DNA from: Zea mays
Taxonomy: Eukaryota; Streptophyta; Magnoliopsida; Poales; Poaceae
DNA: 64,000 nucleotides
Direction: 5' to 3'
Assembly: GCF_902167145.1 (NCBI RefSeq)
Contig: NC_050096.1
Coordinates: 85,680,683-85,744,682, forward strand
Under the pieces are notes generated by a model that was not told where the DNA came from, did not search any database, and saw only the letters and a list, made by a program, of their open reading frames with translations. The position numbers were made by a program, and so were the translations under genes. Below, piece after piece: positions 12,215 through 24,206 of the stretch (positions are counted from its first letter, which is position 1; each line of letters opens with the position of its first letter).

Positions 12215-15200
12215 TCAATCAAAATTCCTAGAATCAAGAATGTTTAGCTCATGCCTAAGTTTGGTAAAAGTTTTCTCATCTAATGGCTTGGTGAAGATAT
12301 CGGCTAATTGTTCTTTGGTGCTAACATAAGCAATCTCGGTATCCCCCCTTTGTTGGTGATCCCTCAAAAAGTGATACCGAATGTCTATGTGCTTAGTGCG
12401 GTTGTGCTCAACGGGATTATCCACCATGCGGATTGCACTCTCATTATCACATAGGAGAGGAACTTTGGTTAATTTGTAACCATAGTCCCTAAGGGTTTGC
12501 CTCATCCAAAGTAATTGCGCGCAACAATGGCCTGCGGCAATGTACTCGGCTTCGACGGTAGAAAGAGCTACATAATTTTGCTTCTTTGAAGCCCAAGACA
12601 CCAGAGATCTTTCCAAGAACTGACAAGTCCCTGATGTGCTCTTTCTATCAATTTTACACCCTACCCAATCAGCATCTGAGTAACCAATAAATCAAATGTG
12701 GATCCCTTGGGATACCAAACACCAAACATAGGAGTATGAACTAAATATCTCAAGATTCATTTTACGGCCCTAAGGTGAACTTCTTTAGGATCGGCTTGGA
12801 ATCTTGCACACATGCATACGAAAAGCATAATATCCGATCGAGATGCACATAAATAGAGTAAAGATCCTATCATCGACCGGTATACCTTTTGATCTACGGA
12901 TTTACCTCCCGTGTCGAGGTCGAGATGCCCATTAGTTCCCATGGGTGTCTTGATGGGCTTGGCATCCTTCATCCCAAACTTGGTGAGTATGTCTTGAATG
13001 TACTTCGTTTGGCTAATGAAGGTGCCCTCTTGGAGTTGCTTGACTTGAAATCCTAAGAAATACTTCAACTCCCCCATCATAGACATCTCAAATTTTTGTA
13101 CCATGATCCTACTAAACTCTTCACATGCAGATTTGTTAGTAGACCCAAATATAATATCATCAACATAAATTTGGCATACAAACAAATCATTAGCAATTGT
13201 TTTAGTAAAGAGAGAAGGATCGGCTTTTCCGACTTTGAATCCATTAGTGATAAGAAAATCTCTTAGGCATTCATACCATGCTCTTGGGGCTTGCTTGAGC
13301 CCATAAAGCGCCTTAGAGAGTTTGTAAACATGATTAGGGTACTCACTATCTTCAAAGCCGGGAGGTTGCTCAACATAGACCTCTTCCTTGATTGGTCCAT
13401 TGAGGAAGGCACTTTTCACGTCCATTTGGTAAAGCTTAAAGCCATGGTAAGTAGCATAGGCAAGTAAAATGCGAATTGACTCAAGCCTAGCTACGGGTGC
13501 ATAGGTTTGACTGAAATCCAAACCTTCGACTTGTGAATATCACTTAGCCACAAGTCGGGCTTTCTTCCTTGTCACCACACCATGCTCATCTTGCTTGTTG
13601 CGGAAGACCCACTTGGTTCCTACAACATTTTGGTTAGGACGTGGAACTAAATGTCATACCTCATTCCTCGTGAAGTTGTTGAGTTCCTCTTGCATTGCCA
13701 ACACCCAATCCGAATCCCTTAATGCGTCTTCCACCCTTTATGGCTCAATAGAATACACAAAGGAGTAATGTTCACAAAAGTGAGCGACACGAGATCGAGT
13801 GGTTACCCCCTTATGAATATCACCGAGGATGGAGTTCACGGGGTGATCTCGTTGTATCGCTTGATGGACTCTTGGGTGTGGCGGTCTTGGACCGTCATCA
13901 TCTTCCTTGTCTTGATCATTGGCATCTCCCCCTTGATCATTGTCCTCCTCTTGAGGTGGCTCATCTTCTTGATCTTCATTTTCATCCTCTTGAGCTTGGT
14001 CCTCATCTTGAGTTGGTGGAGATGCTTGATTTGAAGATGATGGTTGATCTTGTGCTTGTGGAGGCTCTTCGGATTCCTTAGGACACACATCCCCAATGGA
14101 CATGTTCCTTATTGCGACGCATGGAGCCTCTTCATCATCTAGCTCATCAAGATCAACTTGCTCTACTTGAGATCCATTAGTCTCATCAAACACAATATCA
14201 CAAGAAACTTCAACTAGTCCAGTGGACTTGTTAAAGACTCTATATGCCCTTGTGTTTGAATCATAACCAAGTAAAAAGCCTTCTACAGCCTTAGGAGCAA
14301 ATTTAGATTTTCTACCTCTTTTAGCAAGAATAAAGCATTTGCTACGAAAGACTCTAAAATATGAAACATTGGGCTTTTTACCGGTGAGGAGTTCATACAA
14401 TGTCTTCTTGAGGATTCGGTGAAGGTAGAGACGGTTAATGGCATAGCAAGCGGTGTTTACTGCTTCCGCCCAAAACCGGTCCGAAGTCTTGTACTCATCA
14501 AGCATGGTCCTCGCCATGTCAAGTAGAGTTCTATTCTTCCTCTCCACTACACCATTTTGTTGTGGTGTGTAGGGAGAAGAGAACTCATGTTTGATGCCCT
14601 CATCCTCAAGGAAGCCTTCTATTTGTGAGTTCTTGAACTCCGTCCCGTTGTCGCTTCTAATCTTTTTGATCCTCAATCCGAACTCATTTTGAGCCCGTCT
14701 CAAGAATCCCTTTAAGGTCTCTTGGGTTTGAGATTTTTCCTGCAAAAAGAACACCCAAGTGAAGCGAGAATAATCATCCACAATAACCAGACAGTACTTA
14801 CTCCCGCTGATGCTTATGTAAGCAATCAAGCCGAATAGGTCCATGTGGAGTAGCTCAAGTGGCCTGTCAGTCGTCATGATGTTCTTGTGTGGATGATGAA
14901 CACCAACTTGCTTCCCTGCTTGACATGCGCTACAAATCATGTCTTTCTCAAAATGAACATTTGTTAGTCCAAAAATATGCTCTCCCTTTAGAAGCTTATG
15001 AAGATTCTTCATCCCAACGTGGGCTAGTCGACGATGCCAGAGCCAGCCCATGTTAGTCTTAGCAATTAAGCAAGTGTCGAGTTCAGCTCTATTAAAATCA
15101 ACTAAGTATAGCTGACCCTCTAACACTCCCTTAAATGCTACTGAATCATCACTTCTTCTAAAGACAGTAACACCTATATCCGTAAAAAGACAATTGTAGC

Positions 15201-15465
15201 CCATTTTGCATAATTGAGAAACAGAAAGCAAGTTGTAATCTAAAGAATCTACAAGAAAAACATTGGAAATAGAATGGTCAGGAGATATAGCAATTTTACC
15301 AAGTCCTTTGACCAAACCTTGATTTCCATCTCCAAATGTGATAGCTCTTTGGGGATCATGGTTTTTCTCGTATGAGGAGAACATCCTTTTCTCCCCAGTC
15401 ATGTGGTTTGTGCACCCGCTATCAATTATCCAACTTGAGCCCCCGGATGCATAAACCTACAAAAC
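12215..15465 (-). pseudogene. E3 pol: protease, integrase, RT, RNase H
   Basis: Minus-strand Copia polyprotein in three open pieces. The piece 15402-13738 (554 codons) has the pre-integrase zinc finger (H-R-R-L-A-H and C-S-A-C), the integrase core (H-M-D-L-F-G; R-S-D-N-G-T-E-F; V-V-E-R-K-N-R) and an acidic Gln/Glu/Asp-rich linker. The protease D-S-G motif lies just before it. The piece 13521-12757 is reverse transcriptase with the Y-V-D-D active site. The piece 12616-12215 is RNase H ending in the [10 protein letters not shown] block. Stops at 13738, between 13738 and 13521, and between 12757 and 12616 inactivate it. It has no envelope-like frame. Confidence 0.9.
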
Positions 15466-15469
15466 AAAT

Positions 15470-18101
15470 TTAGGCCTTGTTCTTAGGTACCCAAACGGTC
15501 TTGGGTCCTTTGACATTAGAAACAAGCACCTTGGGTACCCAAACACAAGTCTTTGAGCCCTTGTGTTTGGCCCCAACATATTTAGCAACTACTTTGCCTG
15601 ATTTGTTAGTTAAAACATATGAAGCATCAAAAGTCTTAAATGAAATGTTAGGCTCATTTGATGCAATAGGAGATTTCTTTTTAGGCAATTTAACATGGGT
15701 TGATTGCCTATAGCTAGATGCCTCACTCTTATACATAAAAGCATGATGAGAGCCAGAGTGAGACTTCCTAGAATGAATTCTCCTAATTTTGTGTTCGGGA
15801 TAACCGGTAGGGTATAAAATGTAACCCTCGTTATCCTGAACCATGGGAGTTTTGCCCTTAACAAAGTTAGATAATTTCTTAGGGACATTAAGCTTGACAT
15901 TGTCTCTCTGTTGGAAGCCAATGCCATCCTTAATGCCAGGGCGTCTCCCACTATAGAGCATACTTCTAGCAAATTTAAATTTTTCATTTTCTAAGTCATG
16001 CTCATTGATTTTAGCACTAAGTTGAGCTATGTGATCATTTTGTTGTTTAATTAAAGCTAGTTTATCATGAATAGCATCAACATTAATCTCTCTACATCTA
16101 GTACAAATAGTAACGTGCTCAATGGTAGATGTAGAGGGTTTGCAAACATTTAATTCATCAATCTTAGCATGTAACATGACATTTTCATTTCTAAGATTGG
16201 AAACAATATCATTGCAAACATTTAAATTCTTAGCCTTAGCAATTAATTTATCATTCTCAGTTTTAAGGCTAGAAATTGATTCATTTAATTTGTCAATCTT
16301 AGCAAGTAAACTAGCATTATCATTTTTAAGATTGGCAAAAGAATCATCACAAACATTTAACTTTTCAACCTTAGCAATCAATTTAGCATTCTCAAATTTA
16401 AGGTTGGAAATAGTGTCATGGCAAGTGCTTAACTCACTAGTTAATTTTTCACATTTTTCTACTTCCTGAGCATAAGCATATTTAACCTTAACATGCTTCT
16501 TGTTTTCTTTAATAAGGAAGTCCGCTTGGCTATCCAAGAGTTCATCCTTCTCATGAATAACTCCTATCAATTCATTTAATTTTTCCTTTTGTTGCATATT
16601 TAGGTTGGCAAAAAGGGCAAGCAAGTTATCCTCATCATCACTAGAGTTATCCTCATCACTAGATGTTGCATATTTAGTGGAGGCTCTAGATTTTACTTTC
16701 TTTTTGCCGTCCTTTGCCATGAGGCACTTGTGGCCGACGTTGGGGGGAGAGAAGACCCTTGTTGACGGTGATGTTTACGGCGTCCTCGTCAGAGGAGGAG
16801 TCGGTGGAGCTCTCGTCGGAGTCCCACTCCCGACAAACATGGGCATCACCGCCCTTCTTCTTGTAATACTTCTTCTTCTCCTTCCTTCTTTCCTTCTTGT
16901 CATCGCCCCTGTCACTATCACTTGATAATGGACATTTAGCAATGAAATGACCGGGCTTACCACACTTGTAGCAAACTTTCTTGGAGCGGGGCTTGTAGTC
17001 CTTCCCCCTCCTTTGCTTGAGGATTTGGTGAAAGCTTTTGATGATTAAAGTCATCTCCTCATTGTCGAGCTTGGAGGCGTCGATGGGGAGCCTACTTGAT
17101 AAAGACTCTTCTTTCTTCTCCTCCATCGCTTTGAATGCGACGGGTTGCACCTCGGTTGTGGAGGTGGCGCCTCGCTCGATGATTTGTTTGGAGCCTTTGA
17201 TCGTTAACTCAAAGCTCACAAACTTTCCTATCACTTCCTCGGGAGACATTAGTTTATATCTAGGATCACCATGAATTAATTGAACTTGAGTAGGGTTAAG
17301 AAATACGAGTGATCTAAGAATAACTTTGACCATTTCATGGTCATCCCATTTTGTGCTCCCGAGGTTGCGCACTTGGTTCACCAAGGTCTTGAGCCGGTTG
17401 TACATGGCTTGTGGCTCCTCCCCTTGGTGAAGCATGAATCGACCGAGCTCCCCCTCGATCATTTCCCTCTTGGTGATCTTGGTCACCTCGTCTCCTTCGT
17501 GCGCGGTCTTTAGCACTTCCCAAATCTCTTTAGCACTCTTCAACCCTTGCACCTTATTATACTCCTCTCGACTTAGAGAGGCGAGGAGTATAGTAGTGGC
17601 TTGGGAGTTGAAGTGCCAGATTTGGGCTACCTCGTCCGAGTCATAGCCTTCATCCCCCACGGATGGTTCCTGCGCTCCAAATTCAACAATGTCCCAAATG
17701 CTAGCGTGGAGTGAGATTAGATGATGCCTCATTTTATCACTCCACATACAATAATCTTCACCGTTAAAAACCGGTAGTTTGCCTAGTGGAACAGAAAGTA
17801 AAGGAGTGTGTTTGAAAATGCGAGGATAGCGTAAGGGGATCTTACTAAACTTCTTGCGCTCATGGCGCTTAGAAGTGACAGACGGCGTGTCGGTGCCGGA
17901 GGTGGAAGGCAACGAAGAATTGGTCTCGTAGTAGACCACTTTCTTCATTTTCTTCTTCTTGTTGCCACTTCGGTGCGACTTGACGCGGGGAGGAGATTCC
18001 TCCCTCTTCTTGTTGCCGGACTCCCCCGATGGAGCCATCCCGTGGCTTGTGGCGGGCTTCTCTCCGGTCACCATCTCCTTCTTGGCGTGAGCTCCCGACA
18101 T
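15470..18101 (-). pseudogene. E3 gag (Sirevirus type), frameshifted
   Basis: Starts at the ATG at 18101, just inside the PBS. The piece 18101-16686 (471 codons) has a basic, serine-rich N-terminus, the gag core, a CCHC knuckle (C-Y-K-C-G-K-P-G-H-F-I-A-K-C) and an acidic D-E-S-S-T-D-S-S-S-D-E-D stretch. The frame changes at a run of G at about 16742-16747. The piece 16720-15470 then gives the long coiled-coil C-terminus, with repeated L-x-x-E-N-x-x-L-x-A-K-I/V units. Sirevirus gags are unusually long and have such extended tails. The protein would form the particle and bind RNA. Confidence 0.9.
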
Positions 18102-18132
18102 TACTTCGAGCGGTTAGGCTCTTAATGAAGTA

Positions 18133-18150
18133 CCGAGCTCTGATACTAAT
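18133..18150 (-). other. E3 primer binding site
   Basis: The minus strand reads ATTAGTATCAGAGCTC next to the 5' LTR, an initiator-Met tRNA-type PBS with a G to A change compared with E8. Confidence 0.8.
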
Positions 18151-19346
18151 TGAAAGTCGCCTAGAGGGGGGTGAATAGGCAAATCTGAAATTTATAAACT
18201 TTAAGCACAACTACAAGCCGGGGTTAGCGTTAGAAATATAATCGAGTCCGAAAAAGAGGGTGAAAACAAATCACAAGTGAACAAGAGCGGATGACACGGT
18301 GATTTGTTTTACCGAGGTTCGGTTCTTGCAAACCTACTCCCCGGTGAGGTGGTCACAAAGACCGGGTCTCTTTCAACCCTTTCCCTCTTTCAAACGGTCA
18401 CCTAGACCGAGTGGGCATTTCTCTTCAATCAAACGGGACACTTAGTCCACTACAAGGACCACCAGAACTTGGTGTCTCTTGCTTTGATTACAATTGAGTT
18501 GAGAACAAGAAAGGAGGAAGAAGAAAAGCGATCCAAGCGCAAGAGCTCAAATGAACACGACAAAACTCTCTCTTCTAGTCACTAATTGCTTTGAGTGGAA
18601 TTGAGACTTGGAGAGATTTTGATTCACTCTATTTGTGTCTTGTATTGAATGCACTAGCTCTTGTATTGAATGTGTTGGCTGAAAACTTGGATGCCTTGAA
18701 GTGTTGGTGGTTGGGGGTATTTATAGCCCCAACCACCAAAGTGGTCGTTGGGGAAGGATGCTGTCGAAGGGCGCACCGGACAGTCTGGTGCGCCACCGGA
18801 CACTGTCCGGTGCACCAGCCACGTCACCCAACCATTAGGGTTCGACCGTTGGAGCTCTGACATGTGGGGCCACCGGACAGTCCGGTGGTGCACCAGACAA
18901 TCACTATTCACTGTCCGGTGCGCTATCTGGCGCCTGCTCTGCCTCTGCGCGCGCAGTCCGCGCACTGTAGCTTCACTGTACACTTTTGCAGACGACCGTT
19001 GGCGATGTTAGCCGTTACTCCGCTTGGCACACCGGACAGTCCGGTGCTACACCAGACAGTCCGGTGCTACACCGGATAGTCCAGTGAATTATAGCGAAGG
19101 TGACAAGTTCGGAGTGATTCTCCTTGGTGCACCGGAGACTGTCCGGTGCGCCAGACCAGGGCAGCCTTCGGTTGTCTTTTGCTCTTTTTATTTGAACCCT
19201 TTCTTGGACTTTTTATTGGTTTGTTGTGAACCTTTGGCACCTGTAGAACTTATAATCTAGAGGAAACTAGTTAGTCCAATTATTTGTGTTGGGCAATTCA
19301 ACCACCAAAATCATTTAGAAAAAGGTGTGAGCCTATTTCCCTTTCA
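18151..19346 (-). repeat. E3 5' LTR
   Basis: 1196 bp, full length. A minus-strand TATA box (CTATAAATA) lies at 18718-18726. A cluster of CACCGGAC/GTCCGGTG palindromes fills about 18770-19150, in the U3 region upstream of the TATA box. Confidence 0.95.
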
Positions 19347-19351
19347 CTCAC

Positions 19352-19424
19352 AACCTTTAGAGAATGATTCATATGGGTGGCATTGTGCTCTAAATTTTAC
19401 ACTATAATATTTAAGGATCAGATC
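19352..19424. other. Remnant between E3 and E4
   Basis: 73 bp left from the older target DNA (E2 or what E2 sits in). It ends with the first copy of AGATC (19420-19424). No coding continuity with E2 could be shown. Confidence 0.6.
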
Positions 19425-20110
19425 TGTTGGGGACTTGTTCTCAAATGCTTAGAGTTAAGAACAAGGCAACATGAAAAAGTGTTAAATGTTAAAATCCTTC
19501 GTCCTTTGAGACATTATCCCCCTTCGGATATAATGAATTCCGGACGAAGGTTGTGAAGTAAAAAAACCTTCGTAAGCACAATAAACGATGAGGAAGAATT
19601 TATATACGAAATATGAAAAATAATATAAACATTATCATCAACTTATTTTTATTTGCATTACCATATCAACAATAACAAATTATAGATGTACCTTCGGTTT
19701 GACGGAAAGTAAGAATACAGGCGTGATGCAAAAAGCGAATGCCAAGTCAGCGTGAACAGTATGGTAGTACTGTTCATCTATTTATAGGCAAGGGACGCAG
19801 CCCATGTACAATTACATTTATGCCCTTTACATTTGCTAATAACTCTATAGTAATTCTTCGAGGTCTAATTTGCCTTTTCATCTTTAAGTCGGTTCCCCTT
19901 TTCTGCTGTCATGCCGAAGCTTTTCTGCGCACAGCTTCGTGATCACCTAGACCTTCGTCATAATCATCTTTCGTCTCGTTCAGGCTTCGTCCTGACTGTG
20001 CTCTTGTATACTCATGATCCGATTCCGAAGATACCTGCTCACATATTTCACTTGGAAAACATTGTCAAATCATGTTGTTGAGGACCTTCGGAAGCCGAAG
20101 GCCCCCAACA
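19425..20110 (-). repeat. E4 3' LTR
   Basis: 686 bp. It has a perfect hairpin near its right edge: CCTTCGG (20085-20091), AAG, CCGAAGG (20095-20101). It differs from the other LTR by a short insertion near 19751-19771 and scattered base changes, which suggests a fairly recent insertion. Confidence 0.95.
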
Positions 20111-20125
20111 GTAGCCCCTCGCAAT
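20111..20125 (-). other. E4 polypurine tract (probable)
   Basis: The minus strand reads TTGCGAGGGGCTAC directly next to the 3' LTR. The purine-rich GAGGGG core fits a PPT, although it is short. Confidence 0.5.
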
Positions 20126-20260
20126 ATTAATTTGCTAGAATAAATTCATATTGCGATATGGACGAAGGCCTTAAGCCGAAGGTCCGAAAAAACACCTTTT
20201 CTTTGCTAGAATAGCAACAGCCAATGACAAGTGGGGCCCTGCTACTTGCAACGCACTGGG

Positions 20261-20270
20261 CATATAAATA
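20261..20270 (+). promoter_or_regulatory. TATA box of the E4 antisense gene
   Basis: CATATAAATA lies about 150 bp before the ATG at 20417, on the same strand as the three-exon gene. It is inside the element but outside the LTR, so it would give the gene its own promoter. Confidence 0.55.
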
Positions 20271-20416
20271 AGAACGCACCGCGAGCACATTTAGCATGCT
20301 TTCTTGCCGCCTGCTCTTGCCTTCCTAATTTTTAGCTCTTTGCACACCAACGCTTGCCTGGCTTTTTTAAATTTTTAAGCTTCGTCTTTGAGAGCACTTT
20401 CTTGGCATTTTCGAAG

Positions 20417-23400
20417 ATGTCTGAAGATAAGAAAGCTATCGCTGAGTCGAAGCTAAGCCTTTCCGAAGAGATGAATCTTGGCTTCCTTGAATCAATAGCA
20501 AAGACTAACACAGAGAAGATTACTAAGGAGATTTTAGAGGGTCTCTCTGAAGACACTGGTGATAGTGACAGCTATGATGTGGAAAGTGGTGGTGAAGATT
20601 CCGAAGATCGACCTTGGCGACCAAGCCATGCAGTTTTTGGGAAATCAAGCATTAAACAAAGCCATCTTGTCAATATGAGGGGTAGGTATTTTCGGGACTT
20701 GTCTATTGTGAGGGCTGACGAAGGAGAGAAAACTTGTCCGACTCCCGAGGAGAATGAAGTCGTGATATTCCGAAGCTTCTTAAAGGCTGGACTTCGGTTT
20801 CCCTTGAGCAGTTTTGTCGTGAAAGTTTTGAAGATATTTGAAATCTGCCTCCATCAAATTACTCCTGAAGCAATCATAAGGATGGGCATTTTCGTATGGG
20901 CTGTGAAGAGTCAAGGTTTGGAGCCAAATGTCAAAAGTTTCTGTAGCATGCATGAGTTATTATATGAGACAAAAGCTTGGGGTAAAGAGCAATACCATAA
21001 CAATTTTGGCTGCTACAGCTTCGACGCCCGCTCTGGGTCGAGCTGTCCTGTGCCAACTTTTCGGAGGAGATGGCCTGGGGACTAGATGAAGGAATGGTTC
21101 TATGTGAAGAACGATTTGAAGACGCGAGAAGATATTAAAGATATCATTATGCGCCCTATTTGGCAGCGCTTCGGCCTTCAGAAGCCGAAGGTGGAAATTG
21201 ACGAAACAGTCGAAGAATGCCAGAGAGCCTTCGGCGTGGTTTGTTCTTTCATCGGGACAAGGGATTTGATCCAAGAACACATTGCCTTTAGAGTATGGCC
21301 ACTTGCAGAAAAGTGGGAAATGCCGAAGGAAACCGTCAGCGAACCTAACGAAGGTGGACTAGTTAGGCTAAAATTCACCTTCAAATATGGAGATAAATTC
21401 GTCGAGACAGATGATGACTGGCTGAAAAGTATTGAGGCTATAAGCCATGAGCTGCTTGGGCCATACTCGAAGGCAGAAGATACTGCATTGTCCGCAGCCT
21501 TCGGAGGCCGGAAGAAGAAAAGACTCAACCGAGTATTTGATGCCATTGGGATCGTGTACCCTGACTACCGTTACCCAACACGGGGTCAGAAAAGGAAGAA
21601 TACTGCTTCAGCGAAGGAAGTTGCTTCAGCCGCTCCCAGTGAGCCAGCGCCGGAGAGGAAAAAGATAAAGGTTCTTACGCACCGGCCACGCTATATTGAA
21701 CCGGCCACAGTGCCTGAATTTGTCGGTGAAACCTCTTCGGCCACCGAAGCCAAGGAGCCGACTCCCCTTCTGAATGTTGAAGAGTCAGTCATAATGCCGG
21801 AAATAAAGAAAATAGAAGAACCGAAGGCTACAGAAACAAGGACATATGTAATTTTAAGTCCTTCAGCAAAAGTTGAAGCACCAAAAAGCCAAAAGAGTCC
21901 AGCAATGACCCCCAAAAGAAAAAGGATGGTTAATGTACTGGATGTTTTGGAGACAATAAAGTCTTCAAGCACTACTCCGAAGAAAATTGTTGAAACTTCC
22001 GAAGTGCAAATTGAAACCTTTGGTGCCGAAGCTTCAAAGCACCAAGCTGAGACTGAAGCTGGGCCTTCAGAGCCCGCCAAGGTGAAATCCTTGGAAGCCG
22101 AAGAAACAGAAACAACAGAACAAATTTTGGCTGAAGAAACTGGCACTGCTGCCCCCGAAGCATTTTCTGAAACTTTCGATTATATTTTACGACATGCTTC
22201 GGGGAAAAAGTTGTCTGAAAAAGAAAAGCAAGAGGCTCAGTTTTATGCCCAAAAACTGAAATATCCAAAGGGGGCGTTGATATTCAACGGCAGCGGAGAA
22301 GAAGACTTCTTGTATTGTCTCCCTAACAGCAAGGAGATTTCTGTGTGTCGGGAGATGAGCAAGAGCTTCGGATTCCCAACATTAGAAGACGGGCTTTCGG
22401 TGTTATCAAAAGACGAGCTGACCGACAACTTGGCGTACAATAGCTTAAAGGTGCAAAAATGAGGTCTTTGTATTATTTCTTGAAACCAAAATTTTTCATT
22501 TGCTTAATCTTATTGACACACACACATTTTTTTGCAGGGTCTTATACTTAGCAATGCCCTCAGGGCTCAAAAAGATGCTGAAGACGAAGGGTGTGTTATG
22601 GCCCTAAGCAACCTTCGTTCCGAAGTAATTGAACTAAGGAACGAAGGTCTCGAAAAAGATAAAATATTACATTCATTGGTGAATAGAATAAAAGAAGACG
22701 AAGCTACTTTCAAAGCTCAAGCTGAGGCTCAGAAGCGTGAAATTGAAGATCTTCGGAAGCAACTAGCCAGAGCTAAAGAGGAACGCACACTTGAAGAAAC
22801 AAAACGAGAAATTAGTGAACAATGGGCAAATCATTTGGAAAAAAGCGTTGAAGAGCTTCGTGCATCCAAGAAAAGGTGCTATGAAAAATCCATAGAATGT
22901 GTTAAGAAAATAAGAACCAGCTTCGCCAGCGTTGGCACATTTTTAAGTGAGGAGAACTTCATAAGGGGTGACCCCGAAGGCCCAATTGGATGGATCAGCC
23001 ACGAAGCTGAAGCTTTTGAAGAAATTTTGAATAGTCGTGGAGACATATGTGCCTTTTCGGGTGCCAGGGGGATTGCTACTATTTTGGAGAGGAAAGGCTG
23101 TGACCATGTGAAATTCTTGGCACAATCCGAAGCCGCCTTATCCCCTGAAGATATAAGAGACCCCTCGGCCGAAGCAAGCCTGGTCAGTGGAAAAATTTTC
23201 ATCGACATCTGGGACAATGGTGGCCGAGAAATGGCCCAAGAAATTATACGAAAAAGCGAGAAAGGCATTCATGACGCTAGAAAAGTAGCAGAGGCCGCTG
23301 AGAAAAGTGCAGATCTCGAAGGGCAAATAGGTATTGACTAGTGATTTTTGGCTCTTTGTTGTAATTTTTTGATTTCGAACTTGTTTATGCTTTGTAACAT

Positions 23401-23557
23401 AGCAGTACTTTCTCCTCCCTCAGAGCCTGTCGAGCCATCGGCGGACCCCCACGCGAAGGGGGACGACGAAATTAGAAAAATGACCGAAGCCATCATGGAT
23501 AAAGTTGTTGATCAGCTACTAAACGAAGCTGCAGAAGTAGTTCTAAGGGAAGATTAG
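20417..23557 (+). CDS. Antisense ORF of E4, three exons (plant transposon-type protein), one internal stop
   Basis: Proposed exons are 20417-22450, 22538-23330 and 23424-23557. The introns, 22451-22537 and 23331-23423, both start GT and end AG, and splicing keeps one frame of 986 codons. Exon 1 residues about 100-310 resemble the 'putative gypsy type transposon' family (PF04195) found in extra ORFs of grass Tat elements; typical motifs are A-G-L-R-F-P-L, N-N-F-G-C-Y, K-E-W-F-Y-V-K-N-D-L and E-H-I-A-F-R-V-W-P-L. A Lys/Glu/Ser/Thr/Pro-rich middle follows. Exon 2 is strongly coiled-coil and exon 3 is a short acidic tail. A TAG at 21083-21085 interrupts the frame where relatives have tryptophan. 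Upstream 20354 is not an ATG; I chose 20417 as the first ATG in frame. The function of this family is unknown. Confidence 0.65.
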
Positions 23558-24017
23558 ATATCGTTGTAAAAAACATCTAGAATGTAATGTTTGTTGAGGA
23601 ACATGTGTAATATTTTGTAACTTTGAATGTAATATATAATCTATTTATGGTTCTATTCTTTACGATGCATGAAACTTCGCATACATACAGTTTTTGAGCC
23701 TTCGGCGAAAAAACACCTTCCCTTCTTTTCATGCTTCGTAAATAATATTCGTGTTCTCATAAAATTAGTAACCAATCCTCGTAAAATCAATAACCAATAG
23801 ATCTTTTCATTTCATAGTTTGACGAAGGTATAGTTCTTCAATAGCTATTTTTGTGCCCTGGCACTATTTCTTCGAAACAATCTTCGAATATCAATACTGA
23901 GACCCCCTTCTTGCGTCGTTGATGCAATATGATGTATAATGTTATGCTATGCAAATGATGTAATGATGTGATGTTATGCAAAATGATATTTGCCGAAGAT
24001 CGACGTTTTTTCACTAC
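23558..24017. other. E4 spacer between the antisense gene and the repeat block
   Basis: AT-rich, with scattered CTTCG/CGAAG motifs as in the whole of E4. It probably holds the 3' UTR and poly(A) site of the antisense gene. No open frame of note. Confidence 0.5.
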
Positions 24018-24206
24018 AAGCCTCCCTTAGGAGCTTCTTCGCCTTTTACTTCAGCGGAATCAACGTTTATTTTTTGCTGTAAGCCTCCCTTAGGACTTCT
24101 TCGCCTTTTACTTCAGCGGAATCAGCGTTTATTTTTCGTTGTAAGCCTCCCTTAGGAGCTTCTTCGCCTTTTACTTTCAGCGGAATCAGCGTTTATTTTT
24201 CGCTGT
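24018..24206. repeat. Three tandem 62-64 bp repeats in E4
   Basis: Units at 24018-24080, 24081-24142 and 24143-24206. Each starts AAGCCTCCCTTAGGA and contains CAGCGGAATCA. They differ by only a few bases or single-base indels. A partial, diverged copy follows. They lie between the ends of the convergent antisense gene and gag. Confidence 0.9.

Larger units (their letters stand above)
10582..19351 (-). mobile_element. E3: complete Sirevirus, minus strand (with TSD CTCAC)
   Basis: The element proper is 10587-19346 (8760 bp), with CTCAC at 10582-10586 and 19347-19351. Order on the minus strand: 5' LTR 18151-19346, PBS, gag 18101-15470, pol about 15460-12215, 3' UTR with repeated polypurine tracts, 3' LTR 10587-11388. 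It belongs to the same family (A) as E1 and E8. Frames are interrupted in gag and in pol, so it is not autonomous now. The two LTRs differ in length by 394 bp because of a deletion in the 3' LTR. Confidence 0.95.

Noticed and set aside
13738..14100. Plus-strand frames opposite the acidic linker of E3 pol
   Set aside because: These are shadows of the Asp/Glu/Gln-rich coding strand, giving hydrophobic Leu/Ile-rich nonsense; they are not membrane proteins.
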